64,000 bases of DNA from Gulosibacter macacae (GTDB lineage Bacteria; Actinomycetota; Actinomycetes; Actinomycetales; Microbacteriaceae): assembly GCF_003865375.1 (NCBI RefSeq), contig NZ_RQVS01000008.1, positions 62,001-126,000 of the forward strand, written 5' to 3'. The position numbers and the translations under genes are program-made. Below, piece by piece: positions 9,177 to 18,094 of this stretch (its first letter is position 1; each line of letters starts with the position of its first letter). The notes under the pieces were generated by a model that saw nothing but the letters and a program-made list of their open reading frames with translations, made no database searches and was not told the origin of the DNA.

Positions 9177-9542
9177 TTATCGCGCCGCAAACTCGAACCC
9201 GGTGGCGATGAGCGCCCGCAGCCATTCGCTCTGCGCGGTTCGGGCTGATTTCACCTCGACATGGTGGTTCCACCGATTGCGGCTGACCTGAGTCAGGTTG
9301 TGCACTCCGGTGTGGTGTTCTGGGTGATCGAGGGTCACGTTCAGATACAGCGTCCCGTCCGCCGTCTTCTCGTAAGCCCACAGCCAGAGGAACTTGCGGT
9401 TCACGGCATAGCTGACCTGGGCCTTGGCGGCCTTGGTGACAGGGCCGAGTCCCTGGACGAAGGCGTCGATGGATTCGTAGTGGGATTGAGTCTGGGGCTT
9501 CGCGGTGAAGTCGCTGATCATCTTGTTCGTGCGATCGGTCAT
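9177..9542 (-). CDS. DUF5655-like small protein
   Basis: The 121-residue product has the pattern of the DUF5655 family: a central segment FVQGLGPVTKAAKAQVSYAV, then a hydrophobic strand with aromatic residues (FLWLWAYE) and later strands (LYLNVTLDHP, WNHHVEVKS). No catalytic motif or membrane segment is visible. It is the second of two minus-strand genes between an IS481 element and a divergent HTH gene, and ends before a strong hairpin. Function unknown; small genes of this type often travel with mobile elements. Confidence 0.65.
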   Translation of the reverse strand: MTDRTNKMISDFTAKPQTQSHYESIDAFVQGLGPVTKAAKAQVSYAVNRKFLWLWAYEKTADGTLYLNVTLDHPEHHTGVHNLTQVSRNRWNHHVEVKSARTAQSEWLRALIATGFEFAAR

Positions 9543-9563
9543 CGAACGTTCTCTACTCGTAGT

Positions 9564-9938
9564 TCAGTTGGACAGGGGCGTGAGCACGGCGATCCGCCAG
9601 GTTCCCTCGTGGTGGGTCAGCTGGTACATGAGGCGTTCGTCGGGTGCTCCACCGTGGTGATTCCAGCTCACGTCGGCCCAGATGCTGTGGGGGCCGCAGG
9701 CGGCCACTTTGATGGTGTGGTCTGTTTGGGTGACGTCTCGATACTGGGCAAAGGCCGTCTCGAAGAAGTCGCGTGTCTGAGCCCGCTCGCTGACGGGGAT
9801 CGCGGCTTGGGGGAACTCGATCAGGGCGGGGGTCGCATAGTGCTCCGCGATGGCGTCCGCGTCTCGCCGCAACAGTGCTTCTGCGTAGGTGGCGAAGAAG
9901 GCTCCCGCCACCTGCTCGGCGTTGAAGTGTTCAGTCAT
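9564..9938 (-). CDS. SnoaL/NTF2-like fold protein
   Basis: The 124-residue product fits the NTF2-like superfamily: an N-terminal helix (VAGAFFATYAEALLRRDADAIAEHY), the turn into PALIEFP, and C-terminal strands (HTIKVAACGPHSIWADVSW, RLMYQLTHHEGTWRIAVLTPL). These proteins include small isomerases, hydrolases and binding proteins, so the reaction cannot be assigned. ATG 9938 is preferred over a TTG seven codons upstream. It is divergent from the HTH gene at 9995, which may regulate it, and lies 21 bp ahead of the DUF5655-like gene. Confidence 0.7.
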   Translation of the reverse strand: MTEHFNAEQVAGAFFATYAEALLRRDADAIAEHYATPALIEFPQAAIPVSERAQTRDFFETAFAQYRDVTQTDHTIKVAACGPHSIWADVSWNHHGGAPDERLMYQLTHHEGTWRIAVLTPLSN

Positions 9939-9994
9939 GCCTCTGACACTAACCACCAATCAGGACACGCCATGTCATGGTTAGGATTTGCGTT

Positions 9995-10444
9995 ATGCAG
10001 GTGATGACCACAGCAGCGGCCGCCTCACGGGACGCCCACTTGACGCTCCGACGGGTCGAGCGACAGCAGCACCTCATAACGATCCTGTCTCGTAAGGGCC
10101 CCCGTCACACTTTCCAGGAGCTCGCTGACGAAGTGGGCGTCACCCCACGGACCATCGCGCGCGACATCCAGCGGCTACGCCACTCCGGTGTCCCGATCAG
10201 CGTCACACCAGGACGCGCCGGTGGCGCACTACTCGAAGCCACCACTGAGCCAGCACCGGTTCAACTGGACTTCGCTGAAATCGCAGCACTGATCAGCAGC
10301 TTGGCCGCAGTCGGGCCGACAGTGAGCGAACCAGCCCAATCCGCGATGACGAAACTGGTCAATGCGCTCTCAGGCCAAGACTCAAATTGCCCATCCAGCA
10401 GCTTAACCGCCGCTTCGATCAACGTCTCCGGTCAGTACACCTAG
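9995..10444 (+). CDS. HTH (DeoR/WYL-type) transcriptional regulator, short form
   Basis: The 149-residue product has an N-terminal HTH_11/DeoR-like domain (RKGPRHTFQELADEVGV then TPRTIARDIQRLRHSGVPI) followed by the start of the middle region seen in WYL-type regulators (FAEIAALISSLAAV). It stops where the WYL domain would begin, so it is either a naturally short regulator or a truncated one. The chosen ATG has TAGGA eight bases upstream; in-frame ATGs at 9977 and 10004 are alternatives. It is divergent from the SnoaL-like gene, its probable target. Its stop overlaps the stop of the convergent PucR gene at a CTAG. Confidence 0.72.
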   Translation: MQVMTTAAAASRDAHLTLRRVERQQHLITILSRKGPRHTFQELADEVGVTPRTIARDIQRLRHSGVPISVTPGRAGGALLEATTEPAPVQLDFAEIAALISSLAAVGPTVSEPAQSAMTKLVNALSGQDSNCPSSSLTAASINVSGQYT

Positions 10445-12072
10445 TCGTCGAGGGGTGACTCCGCGAGCGCATCGAGCGCGAGCAGGAGCTCGGCGCGCAG
10501 GCGCGCATCATCAAGATCTGCCCGCAAGAGTGAGGCGCATTCGGCAATCTGCCGCCGCACCACATTGCGGTGCACGCTGAGCGCCCGCGCGGTAGCATCC
10601 CAGGCGCCGTGATGCTGCAACCACGTGTGCAGGGTGGCACGTAGCTCCGCGCCCTGCGGCGCCGGCTCGAACGGCGCAAGCAACCGACGTGCGGCGGCCC
10701 GCTGCTCGGGAAGAGCGGCTAACCCCTGCCAGCGCGCCTGCTCATCCGCGCCAGATGCTGCAAGCAACACCGCATCGGCGAGCTTGAGCGGCAGCTCAGT
10801 TGGCGTGAGCGGGCCGATGACGTGGATGTTCCACCCGGCCGCGGCAAGGGTCTCGCGCGTGGCGGTGCGCGGTGCGGTTGCCGTGATCGCGCGCAACGCC
10901 CGGTCGTGCACATCGACGAAGGGGGTCGCGAGATCAGTGCGCCACCAGGCGAGATCGGCGGCGTGCGCGGCTTCGCCATCGATCCGCCGACCCGCCACTG
11001 CGAAGACGCCACCGCTGCGCGATACCGCGAGGGCCGAGCGCAGCAGGCGCGCCGTGCGTTCGCGCACGACCGGATCGGGACGCATGAGCGCATCCACAAC
11101 GAGCCCCATGAGAAGCGTGTCAACGCTCGTCGATGCCGCGGCCCCACTCGAATGCACGAGGCGCAACGTGTCGATGGCGAGACGGAAGGCGGTGAGATCA
11201 GTGCCATTGAGCTGGCGCGGCGCGGCAATACTGAGCCGACTGCGGGCGGGCACGCGGGCGCGACTCGAGCGCACGGTGCCACTGAGCACATCCACCCCGG
11301 CGCTTTCGATGGTGACGCGCACGGTGCGGTGCGCCGGCACCTCATCGGGCGCATCCGGGTACTCGTCCATGGAGGGCAGGGCGTCGATGACGGTTTGCAC
11401 CGCGAGGCCGTCGATCGTGCCGGCCACCGCGCGATCATCGCCCTGCTCCACGATCGCGATGCCGCCGAGATAGCGAGCGAGCGCATTGACCACGCGCACG
11501 GTCGGGGAGTGGCCGAGCGCGGCGTGCATCATCGCGAGGGCGAGCGCATTGAGTCGCTCCAGCCGCCGCATCCGCGCTTCTTCGAGGGCCGCATAGAAGG
11601 CCGTCGTAATGTGCACGAACGGGATGTGGGGAGGGAAGGCAACGAGCGGCATCCCCGCGCGAGTGCACGCACCGACGAGACCCGCGGGGACCGCATCGAA
11701 GACTGGCTCGATGCCGAAGCCGAGGGCAACCGTGCCCGCATCCTGCAGCGCCTCAACGTAGTCGCGATACCAGGCGTCGTCATCGACGAAACCGAGCCCG
11801 GTGGTGAGGAGGAGTTCTGAGCCGGTGAGATGCGGCCGCGGATCGGCGAGGTCGACCACCGGCACCGACACGATCGGCGCGCGCAGGAGCGACGAGGGCG
11901 CATCGACCGGCACGAGAAGTTCGGCTTCGAGTTCGCTAATGTCGAGCAGTTCGCCGAGCGGCACCGAAGCGCGCTGACCCGAGGCGGTCACCTCGCGCAG
12001 CCCAGCCACGAACGATGAGGGCGGGGCTGCGGGCGGATAGGGCCGGATGAACTGGGTCACGAGATAAATCAT
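10441..12072 (-). CDS. PucR-family transcriptional regulator
   Basis: The 543-residue protein has an N-terminal PucR sensory domain (VPLGELLDISELEAELLVP, GSELLLTTGLGF, VALGFGIEPVFDAVPAGLV) and a C-terminal PucR-type HTH_30 (LHTWLQHHGAWDATARALSVHRNVVRRQI). Such regulators usually control purine, amino-acid or polyamine catabolism. It is divergently transcribed from a symporter-ureohydrolase-thiamine-enzyme operon, which is its likely target. ATG 12072 is used; a TTG five codons earlier is possible. Confidence 0.88.
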   Translation of the reverse strand: MIYLVTQFIRPYPPAAPPSSFVAGLREVTASGQRASVPLGELLDISELEAELLVPVDAPSSLLRAPIVSVPVVDLADPRPHLTGSELLLTTGLGFVDDDAWYRDYVEALQDAGTVALGFGIEPVFDAVPAGLVGACTRAGMPLVAFPPHIPFVHITTAFYAALEEARMRRLERLNALALAMMHAALGHSPTVRVVNALARYLGGIAIVEQGDDRAVAGTIDGLAVQTVIDALPSMDEYPDAPDEVPAHRTVRVTIESAGVDVLSGTVRSSRARVPARSRLSIAAPRQLNGTDLTAFRLAIDTLRLVHSSGAAASTSVDTLLMGLVVDALMRPDPVVRERTARLLRSALAVSRSGGVFAVAGRRIDGEAAHAADLAWWRTDLATPFVDVHDRALRAITATAPRTATRETLAAAGWNIHVIGPLTPTELPLKLADAVLLAASGADEQARWQGLAALPEQRAAARRLLAPFEPAPQGAELRATLHTWLQHHGAWDATARALSVHRNVVRRQIAECASLLRADLDDARLRAELLLALDALAESPLDD

Positions 12073-12187
12073 CTCAAGTTTTCGCAAACCAGGATGAATT
12101 GTGCTTGGGTTCGTTGTTCGGAAATTTCTAGGCTGGCCGCATTCATCCGCTTCAGGCTCCCTGCCTGATTACAGCGAAAGGGACAGC

Positions 12188-13735
12188 GTGGTCCTCGATA
12201 TCGTCGTAATCGTCCTCTACATCCTGCTCATGCTCGGCGTGGGCTATTGGGGGTACCGGCGCACGAAGTCACACAGTGACTACCTCGTCGCCGGTCGCCG
12301 CCTCGGCACCTTCATGTACGCCTCGACGCTCTCGGCGCTCGTGCTCGGCGGCGCCTCCCTCGTCGGCGGCATTGGCCTCGGCTACAAGTGGGGCATCTCG
12401 GGTGCCTGGCTCGTCACCGCGATTGCGCTCGGCGTGCTCCTACTCTCGGCGCTCCTCGCAAAGCGCCTCACGAAGCTGCGCATCTACACCGTGAGCCAGA
12501 TGCTCGACCTGCGCTACGGCGGACGCTCCGCAGGCTTCTCGGGCACCGTGATGTTCCTCTACACCTTCATGCTCGCGGTCACCTCGACCCTCGCCTACGC
12601 GACCGTGTTCCACGTGCTTTTCGGCTGGGAAACCTGGGTGGGCATCCTCGTCGGCGGCGTGGTCGTCGTGCTCTACTCATCGCTCGGAGGCATGTGGTCG
12701 ATCACGATCACCGATATGGCGCAGTTCATCGTCACCACCGTGGGCGTGTTCGCCGTGCTGCTGCCGATGGCGCTCATCAACGCCGGCGGCTATGACGCCA
12801 TCGTCACCCGCCTCGGTGACTCGTTTGCCTCGCCCTTCGCGATCGGCGGCTCGACGATCGTCACCTACATCGTCATCTACACGCTCAGCCTCCTCATCGG
12901 CCAGGACATCTGGCAGCGCGTGTTCACCGCTCGCACCCCCGCCATCGCTCAGCGCGGCGGCATCGGTGCCGGCGTCTACTGCCTCGTGTTCGGCATCGTC
13001 GGCGCGATCATCGGTATGGCTGCGCACGCGCTCTTGCCCGACCTCGAAAAGCCCGACCAGGCGTTCGCCGCGATCGTCGAGGCAACCCTGCCCCACGGCA
13101 TCCGCGGCCTCGTGCTCGCTGCAGGTCTTGCCGCGATGATGTCGACTGCCTCGGGTGCGCTCATCGCCGCCTCGACCGTGTTCACTGCCGACCTCCTCCC
13201 GCTCATGTTCCGTCGCTTCCGCGGCAACGCCGTGGATGCGGCCGCTGGCACGAGCGCCGAAGACGCCGGACACGGTGACGAGTTCGGTCTGCGCGGCTTC
13301 CGCGGCTCAATGATGGTGATTGGTGCGGCCGTCGTCGTCACGGCGATGAGTCTCGACTCCGTCGTCGGCGCCCTCACGATTGCCTACAACATCCTTGTCG
13401 GTGGCCTGCTCGTGCCGATCATCGGCGGCATTGTCTGGAAGCGCGCCACGCGCATCGGGGCCTATGCCGCGATCATCGCGGGCGCCGTGGCGGTCATCGT
13501 CGGCATGCTCATCTGGGGCGACCTCGCCAACGAACCGATCTATGTGGGCCTTGGGGCGAGCGCCATCGCCTTCGTGATTGCCAGCCTCGTCTCGAAGCCG
13601 ACGCCCGAAGCCGTCATGACCGAGTGGCGTCAGCGTCTCGCCCGCGGCGACCACGACGACCTCAGCCTCGACACGGCCACCGTTGCTGCCGGCCAGTTCG
13701 AGCACCTCGCGACCGAAACCGTGCCGAAGCGCTGA
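12188..13735 (+). CDS. Sodium:solute symporter family transporter
   Basis: The 515-residue membrane protein is a member of the SSS family, with about 13 predicted helices. Seen are the N-terminal helix [16 protein letters not shown], the loop [15 protein letters not shown] characteristic of the family, and [18 protein letters not shown] in the sodium-site helix. GTG 12188 is preferred because AAAGGGA precedes it and the first helix follows directly. It starts 115 bp from the divergent PucR gene and lies 20 bp ahead of the ureohydrolase, so it probably imports the guanidino substrate of that enzyme. Confidence 0.88.
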   Translation: MVLDIVVIVLYILLMLGVGYWGYRRTKSHSDYLVAGRRLGTFMYASTLSALVLGGASLVGGIGLGYKWGISGAWLVTAIALGVLLLSALLAKRLTKLRIYTVSQMLDLRYGGRSAGFSGTVMFLYTFMLAVTSTLAYATVFHVLFGWETWVGILVGGVVVVLYSSLGGMWSITITDMAQFIVTTVGVFAVLLPMALINAGGYDAIVTRLGDSFASPFAIGGSTIVTYIVIYTLSLLIGQDIWQRVFTARTPAIAQRGGIGAGVYCLVFGIVGAIIGMAAHALLPDLEKPDQAFAAIVEATLPHGIRGLVLAAGLAAMMSTASGALIAASTVFTADLLPLMFRRFRGNAVDAAAGTSAEDAGHGDEFGLRGFRGSMMVIGAAVVVTAMSLDSVVGALTIAYNILVGGLLVPIIGGIVWKRATRIGAYAAIIAGAVAVIVGMLIWGDLANEPIYVGLGASAIAFVIASLVSKPTPEAVMTEWRQRLARGDHDDLSLDTATVAAGQFEHLATETVPKR

Positions 13736-13755
13736 CGAGAAGGAGCACCGCATCC

Positions 13756-14781
13756 ATGTGTAACCACAACAATTCGCCCGCCTCGGCACTGCCGAAGAAC
13801 AGTTCAGCACGAGCCGAGCGGGTCGTCGAAGGCGGCCACCTCGGGCCGGTCAACGCCGCACTCATGCCGCGGTACGCGGGCCTCAGCACCTTCGCGTTGC
13901 TGCCGCAGATCACCGAGGTGCCGCACGCCGATATCGCGGTCGTCGGTGTGCCGTGGGATGCCGGGGTGTCCTATCGCTCGGGTGCGCGCTTTGGCCCTAA
14001 CCACATCCGCCAATCGTCGCGGCTCCTGCGCCCCTACAACCCGGCCCTCGACACCTCGCCGTTCGCGCAGTGTCAGGTCGTCGATGGCGGCGACCTCGCG
14101 CTCAATCCGTTCAATATTCACGAGGCTGTTGAGGCGCTCGAGGATGCGGCGACCGAGTTCTCAGCGCAGGGCACGAAGCTCGTGACCCTCGGTGGCGACC
14201 ACACGATTGCGCTGCCACTGCTGCGCGCGGTGGCGAAAGAACACGGCCCGGTGGCACTCCTGCACTTCGATGCGCACCTTGACACCTGGGACACCTACCA
14301 GGGTGCCGAGTACACGCACGGCACCCCCTTCCGCCGCGCGTTCGAAGAGGGCATCGTCGATACCGAAGCGCTCTGCCACGTGGGCACCCGCGGCCCGCTC
14401 TACGGCGTGCGCGATCTCGAAGACGACCGACGCATGGGCTTCGGCATCCACACCTCGCGCGATATTCACCGCATGGGCATTGACGAAACCGTCGCGCGCC
14501 TGCGCGAGCGCATTGGCGACCGACCCCTCTATGTTTCGCTCGATATCGATGTCATGGACCCGGCCTATGCGCCCGGCACCGGCACCCCCGAAGCTGGCGG
14601 TCTCTCGTCGCTCGTGATCCTTGAGCTCCTGCGCGGCCTCGACGGCCTCAACCTCGTCGGCGCCGATGTCGTCGAGGTGGCGCCCGCCTACGACCACGCC
14701 GAAATCACCGGTGTGGCTGCGGCACACGTCGCCTATGAATTCACCACCCTCATGGCCCGAAAGATCGGTGGCCTCGCATGA
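13756..14781 (+). CDS. Ureohydrolase family enzyme (agmatinase or guanidinobutyrase type)
   Basis: The 341-residue product has all metal-ligand motifs of the arginase/agmatinase superfamily: GGDHT with His149, DAHLDT with Asp172, His174 and Asp176, and SLDIDVMDP with Asp263 and Asp265, followed by GTGTPEAGG. It should hydrolyse a guanidino compound to urea and an amine with a Mn or Ni pair. An N-terminal extension of about 40 residues precedes the core. The downstream thiamine-diphosphate enzyme, overlapping by ATGA, makes 4-guanidinobutyrate an attractive substrate, but agmatine is equally compatible with the motifs. Confidence 0.9.
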   Translation: MCNHNNSPASALPKNSSARAERVVEGGHLGPVNAALMPRYAGLSTFALLPQITEVPHADIAVVGVPWDAGVSYRSGARFGPNHIRQSSRLLRPYNPALDTSPFAQCQVVDGGDLALNPFNIHEAVEALEDAATEFSAQGTKLVTLGGDHTIALPLLRAVAKEHGPVALLHFDAHLDTWDTYQGAEYTHGTPFRRAFEEGIVDTEALCHVGTRGPLYGVRDLEDDRRMGFGIHTSRDIHRMGIDETVARLRERIGDRPLYVSLDIDVMDPAYAPGTGTPEAGGLSSLVILELLRGLDGLNLVGADVVEVAPAYDHAEITGVAAAHVAYEFTTLMARKIGGLA

Positions 14782-16460
14782 CCGGCACACAGGATCGCGG
14801 GGAGCGTATTGGCGGCGACCTCGTGCTCGAGTCGCTCGTGGCGCTCGGCGCAACCGGCGCCGTCGGACTCCCGGGCCAGCACGCGCTCGGACTCTTCGAC
14901 GCGTTCCGTCGGGTCGACCTGCCCTACCTCGGCGCCCGCGTTGAGAACAATGCGGGGTTCATGGCAGATGGCCTCGCTCGGGTGAGTGGCACGGTCGCGC
15001 CGCTCCTGCTCTCGACCGGGCCCGGCGCGCTCACCTCGCTCGCGGCGCTGCAAGAGGCAGCCGCCTCGTCGATTCCGGTGCTCGCGATCAGCGCGCAGGT
15101 GCCGGTGGCGGGCCTCGGCGGTGGCCGCCACGGGTACCTCCACGAACTGCCCGACCAGTCCGCCTCATTCCGCGGCGTCGTCAAGCACGTCCGCACGGTG
15201 CGCACGCTCGAACAGATCGTGCCGGCCATGCGCGAGGCCTGGGTGGCGGCAGCATCCGCGCCCACCGGCCCCGTGCTCGTCGAGATTCCGCAGGATGTGT
15301 TGCTCGAAGCAGCTGACCGCATCCCCGCCCCGCGCGAACTGTCGACGAGCGTGACGGCACTTGCGCCGCAGGCCGAACTCATTGAGCGCGCGGCCGAGCT
15401 ACTCGCTGCGGCCGAGCGCCCGGCGATCCTCGCCGGTGGTGGCGTCATGCGCGCAGGTGAGGCGGCGCAGACGGCACTCGTGCGCGTGGCCGAACTCGCG
15501 GCCGCCCCCGTCGTCACGACCGTCGGCGGCAAGGGCGCGTTCCCGCCAGCGCATCCACTTTCGGCGGCGGGCTGGATCGAAGACATCGCCACGACCGAAC
15601 TGCTTGAGGGGGCCGACGTGCTCCTCATCATCGGTTCCGGACTCGGTGAGCTGTCGAGCAACTATCACACCTTCGCACCGCAGGGCACGGTCATCCAGAT
15701 CGAAGCCGACCTCGGCAAGATCGCCTCAAATCACGCCGGGCTCGGCATTCACGCCGACGCCGCCCTCGCGCTCGCGGCGCTCGCGGAGGAACTCAGCGCA
15801 GCCAATGCCGAACAACCAAAGCCGCTGGATGCTGCCATCGCCCACGCCAGCGACCTCAAGTCGACCGTGGTCGCGCGCCTCGATGCGCAATCGCTCGAGC
15901 ACGAGCGCGGCTTCCTCGCCGCCCTGCGCGACGCGGTGCCGGATGCGGTCGACAGTTGCTGGGATATGACCATTGCCGCCTATTGGGCATGGTCGTGCTG
16001 GGATGCGCGCGAGGGTCGCTTCGCTTCGGCCCAGGGCTCGGGCGGACTCGGCTACGGTTTGCCGGCCGCCATCGGCATGGCCTTCGGCCATCGAGTGAGC
16101 GGGGATGCGGCGCCGGTGCTCGCAGTGTCGGGTGACGGCGGGGCGCTCTACGGCATCGCCGAACTCGCGACGCTCGCGCAGGAAAAGCTGCCGGTAACCT
16201 GGTGCATCGTTGATGACGGTGGCTATGGGGTGCTGCGCGAATACATGGAGGGCGCGTTTGGTGCGGCAACCGCCACCGAACTCGCCCGTCCCGACTACGT
16301 GCAGCTTGCCGCATCCTTCGGAGTGGCCGGGGTGCAGGTGGCTGTCGAAGACGCCGGGGATGCGATCGCCGAAGCGCTCGCGAGCGGCGAGCCGCGCGTG
16401 GTGGTCGTGCGCACGCACCTCGATCTCTTCGCACCGACGCACCTCGACCGCGTGAACTGA
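14778..16460 (+). CDS. Thiamine-diphosphate-dependent enzyme (acetolactate-synthase/2-oxoacid decarboxylase fold)
   Basis: The 560-residue protein has the three domains of this superfamily: PYR domain with catalytic Glu56 in [13 protein letters not shown], a central domain ([11 protein letters not shown]), and a PP domain with [18 protein letters not shown] and [10 protein letters not shown] in place of the usual NN-x-x-YG. It is coupled to the ureohydrolase gene by an ATGA overlap. AruI, the 2-ketoarginine decarboxylase of Pseudomonas, is of the same family and similar length, so this could make 4-guanidinobutyraldehyde for the ureohydrolase branch. That assignment is inference from context. 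Confidence 0.85.
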   Translation: MTGTQDRGERIGGDLVLESLVALGATGAVGLPGQHALGLFDAFRRVDLPYLGARVENNAGFMADGLARVSGTVAPLLLSTGPGALTSLAALQEAAASSIPVLAISAQVPVAGLGGGRHGYLHELPDQSASFRGVVKHVRTVRTLEQIVPAMREAWVAAASAPTGPVLVEIPQDVLLEAADRIPAPRELSTSVTALAPQAELIERAAELLAAAERPAILAGGGVMRAGEAAQTALVRVAELAAAPVVTTVGGKGAFPPAHPLSAAGWIEDIATTELLEGADVLLIIGSGLGELSSNYHTFAPQGTVIQIEADLGKIASNHAGLGIHADAALALAALAEELSAANAEQPKPLDAAIAHASDLKSTVVARLDAQSLEHERGFLAALRDAVPDAVDSCWDMTIAAYWAWSCWDAREGRFASAQGSGGLGYGLPAAIGMAFGHRVSGDAAPVLAVSGDGGALYGIAELATLAQEKLPVTWCIVDDGGYGVLREYMEGAFGAATATELARPDYVQLAASFGVAGVQVAVEDAGDAIAEALASGEPRVVVVRTHLDLFAPTHLDRVN

Positions 16461-16581
16461 CCCTTGTGCTCACCGCTCGACGTCGAGTAACGTAGACCCT
16501 TGGCTCGCCGGGCTCCACTCCGGCGTGACCGTGTGAGCGTGACAACAGTCCCGTCGCGCAAACGCAGACAAGAGATCTTGG

Positions 16582-16601
16582 GTGACGCCGTCTGGCGTCA
16601 C
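16582..16601 (+). promoter_or_regulatory. Stem-loop in the rpmB leader
   Basis: GTGACGCC and GGCGTCAC form a perfect 8-bp stem with a 4-nt loop, ending 22 bp before the rpmB start and just before its GGAG ribosome-binding site. It could influence translation of the ribosomal protein operon. No TATCG-type element like the one upstream of znuA is seen here. Confidence 0.5.
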
Positions 16602-16622
16602 GGTATTGAAGGAGACACCACT

Positions 16623-16859
16623 ATGGCAGCAGTGTGCCAGGTGACGGGAACCACCCCTGGTTTCGGTCACACGATTTCCCACTCGCACCGTCGCACCAAG
16701 CGTCGGTTCGACCCGAACATCCAGAAGAAGACGTACTACGTGCCTTCGCTCAAGCGCAACGTGACGCTCAACCTCTCGGCCAAGGGCATCAAGGTTATTG
16801 ACGCTCGTGGCATCGAGTCGGTCGTCGCTGAGCTCAAGAAGAAGGGTGTGAAGCTCTAA
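16623..16859 (+). CDS. rpmB: 50S ribosomal protein L28
   Basis: The 78-residue protein starts [19 protein letters not shown] and contains [14 protein letters not shown], the L28 signature. Only one Cys (Cys5) is present, so this is the zinc-free type. It is first in an L28-L33-S14 operon; the stop overlaps the rpmG start by one base. ATG is preceded by GGAG at 16610-16613. Confidence 0.95.
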   Translation: MAAVCQVTGTTPGFGHTISHSHRRTKRRFDPNIQKKTYYVPSLKRNVTLNLSAKGIKVIDARGIESVVAELKKKGVKL

Positions 16860-17029
16860 TGGCTAAGAAGTCGCAGGACGTTCGCCCGATCATCAAGCTC
16901 CGCTCGACCGCGGGCACCGGGTTCACCTACGTCACGAAGAAGAACCGTCGTAACACCCCCGACCGTCTCGTGCTCAAGAAGTACGACCCGGTGATCCGCA
17001 AGCACGTCGAATTCCGAGAGGAGCGCTAA
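16859..17029 (+). CDS. rpmG: 50S ribosomal protein L33
   Basis: A 56-residue L33 ([20 protein letters not shown], then [19 protein letters not shown]) starting on the last base of the rpmB stop codon. It has no cysteines, so it belongs to the zinc-independent type. It lies between L28 and S14 genes, the order found for the zinc-free paralogues in many actinobacteria. Confidence 0.93.
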   Translation: MAKKSQDVRPIIKLRSTAGTGFTYVTKKNRRNTPDRLVLKKYDPVIRKHVEFREER

Positions 17030-17032
17030 CTC

Positions 17033-17338
17033 ATGGCGAAGAAGAGCAAGATCGCAAAGAACGAGCAGCGCAAGGAGATCGTCGCCCGCTACGCGGAGCG
17101 CCGTCTCGAGCTCAAGAAGGCACTCATCGACCCCAACGGCACCGACGAATCGCGCGAAGAGGCACGCGTCGCCCTGCAGAAGCTTCCCCGCGACGCTTCG
17201 CCGGTACGAGTGCGCAACCGCGACTCGATCGATGGCCGTCCCCGTGGCGTGCTCTCGCAGTACGGCATCTCGCGTGTGCGTTTCCGCGAGATGGCGCACC
17301 GTGGCGAGCTGCCCGGCATCCGTAAGTCGTCCTGGTAA
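17033..17338 (+). CDS. rpsN: 30S ribosomal protein S14 (long, zinc-free type)
   Basis: The 101-residue product is the long form of S14 ([21 protein letters not shown]-terminal [19 protein letters not shown]). The short zinc-binding S14 has two CxxC motifs; none are present here. It begins 3 bp after rpmG and ends the operon, followed by a strong terminator hairpin. Confidence 0.95.
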   Translation: MAKKSKIAKNEQRKEIVARYAERRLELKKALIDPNGTDESREEARVALQKLPRDASPVRVRNRDSIDGRPRGVLSQYGISRVRFREMAHRGELPGIRKSSW

Positions 17339-17365
17339 CCCCGGGCCGTAACGGCTAATTTCTCG

Positions 17366-17411
17366 CTTCGGCGGGCATCCCAGCACTGGGATGCCCGCCG
17401 AAGTTCGTTTT
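17366..17411 (+). terminator. Rho-independent terminator after rpsN
   Basis: A perfect 17-bp stem (17366-17382 with 17387-17403) with a 4-nt loop GCAC is followed by TTCGTTTT. It ends the L28-L33-S14 transcript 27 bp after the rpsN stop. Confidence 0.9.
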
Positions 17412-17577
17412 CCGGGTGAATTCGGAGGAAATTCGCGCCGAAACCGGCCTATTTGCAGGGATCCAGGCGAGTTGGTGTTAGTTTGGCGACGTTGCACCGT
17501 GCCGATTCGTTCGCGCGACGCGACCGAACCATCAAAATGCAGCCGCCCCGGCGGTAGCGAAGTCCACAGGAGGACAC

Positions 17578-17871
17578 ATGGCAGACAAGAAGCAGACCGT
17601 GAACAAGACCGAGCTCGTCGCAGCGATCGCTGCCGAGACCGGCCAGAGCCAGGCGACCGTCAACGGCGTGCTCGAATCGCTCTTCCAGCAGCTCGCGTCG
17701 AACGCAGCCAAGGATGTCAAGGTCACCATCCCCGGCTGGTTCTCGGTTGAGCAGACGCAGCGCGCCGCTCGCGTTGGCCGCAACCCGCGCACCAAGGAAG
17801 AGATCCAGATCCCCGCTTCGAAGGGTGTCAAGATCTCGGCCGGTTCGAAGCTCAAGAACGCCGTCAAGTAG
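17578..17871 (+). CDS. HU-family DNA-binding protein
   Basis: The 97-residue protein shows the HU/IHF pattern: NKTELVAAIAAETG at the N-terminus, a central strand (VTIPGWFSVEQ) and the arm motif RAARVGRNPRTKEEIQIPAS, ending GSKLKNAVK. It is a single nucleoid protein gene with its own upstream region (17412-17577, with AGGAGGA before the ATG) and a downstream hairpin. The GWFSVEQ strand replaces the usual GFGTF, a modest departure from the family. Confidence 0.92.
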   Translation: MADKKQTVNKTELVAAIAAETGQSQATVNGVLESLFQQLASNAAKDVKVTIPGWFSVEQTQRAARVGRNPRTKEEIQIPASKGVKISAGSKLKNAVK

Positions 17872-17889
17872 TCTTCCGCGACTGCGTGC

Positions 17890-17926
17890 AGCGGGGCTGG
17901 GCCATGTGGCTCGGCCCCGCTTCTTT
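17890..17926 (+). terminator. Terminator after the HU gene
   Basis: AGCGGGGC (17890-17897) pairs with GCCCCGCT (17914-17921), with an inner GGCC/GGC extension, followed by TCTTT. It ends the HU transcript. Confidence 0.75.
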
Positions 17927-17937
17927 GCGCGCGCCGC

Positions 17938-18040
17938 AACTGTCATCAGGATGGGCCCATCCCGCAGTATAACCGGATAGGCCCATCCTGATGACAGTTA
18001 GGGCTCGGCGGCAGATCAAGGGCCCATCCTGATGACACTT
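17938..18040. repeat. Three copies of a 20-bp element upstream of copD-ctaG
   Basis: AACTGTCATCAGGATGGGCC at 17938-17957 is repeated in perfect inverted form at 17980-17999 and again, with one mismatch, at 18021-18040. The first two form a long palindrome with a 22-bp spacer. They fill the region between the HU terminator and the copD-ctaG start and could be operators or a REP-like element. Confidence 0.8.
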
Positions 18041-18094
18041 CGGCCACCACGCCCGACCCGCGGCCCGAAGGCCCCGAGTAGGCTGGGAGGCAAC

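Noticed and set aside
8113-9381. 422-codon frame over the transposase on the same strand
   Set aside because: The overlapping 328-residue frame carries all IS481 motifs; the longer frame is proline/arginine-rich shadow.
16461-16622. Zur box upstream of rpmB
   Set aside because: No inverted repeat resembling CGATA-N5-TATCG at znuA or an AT-rich palindrome is seen; only a GC-rich 8-bp hairpin.
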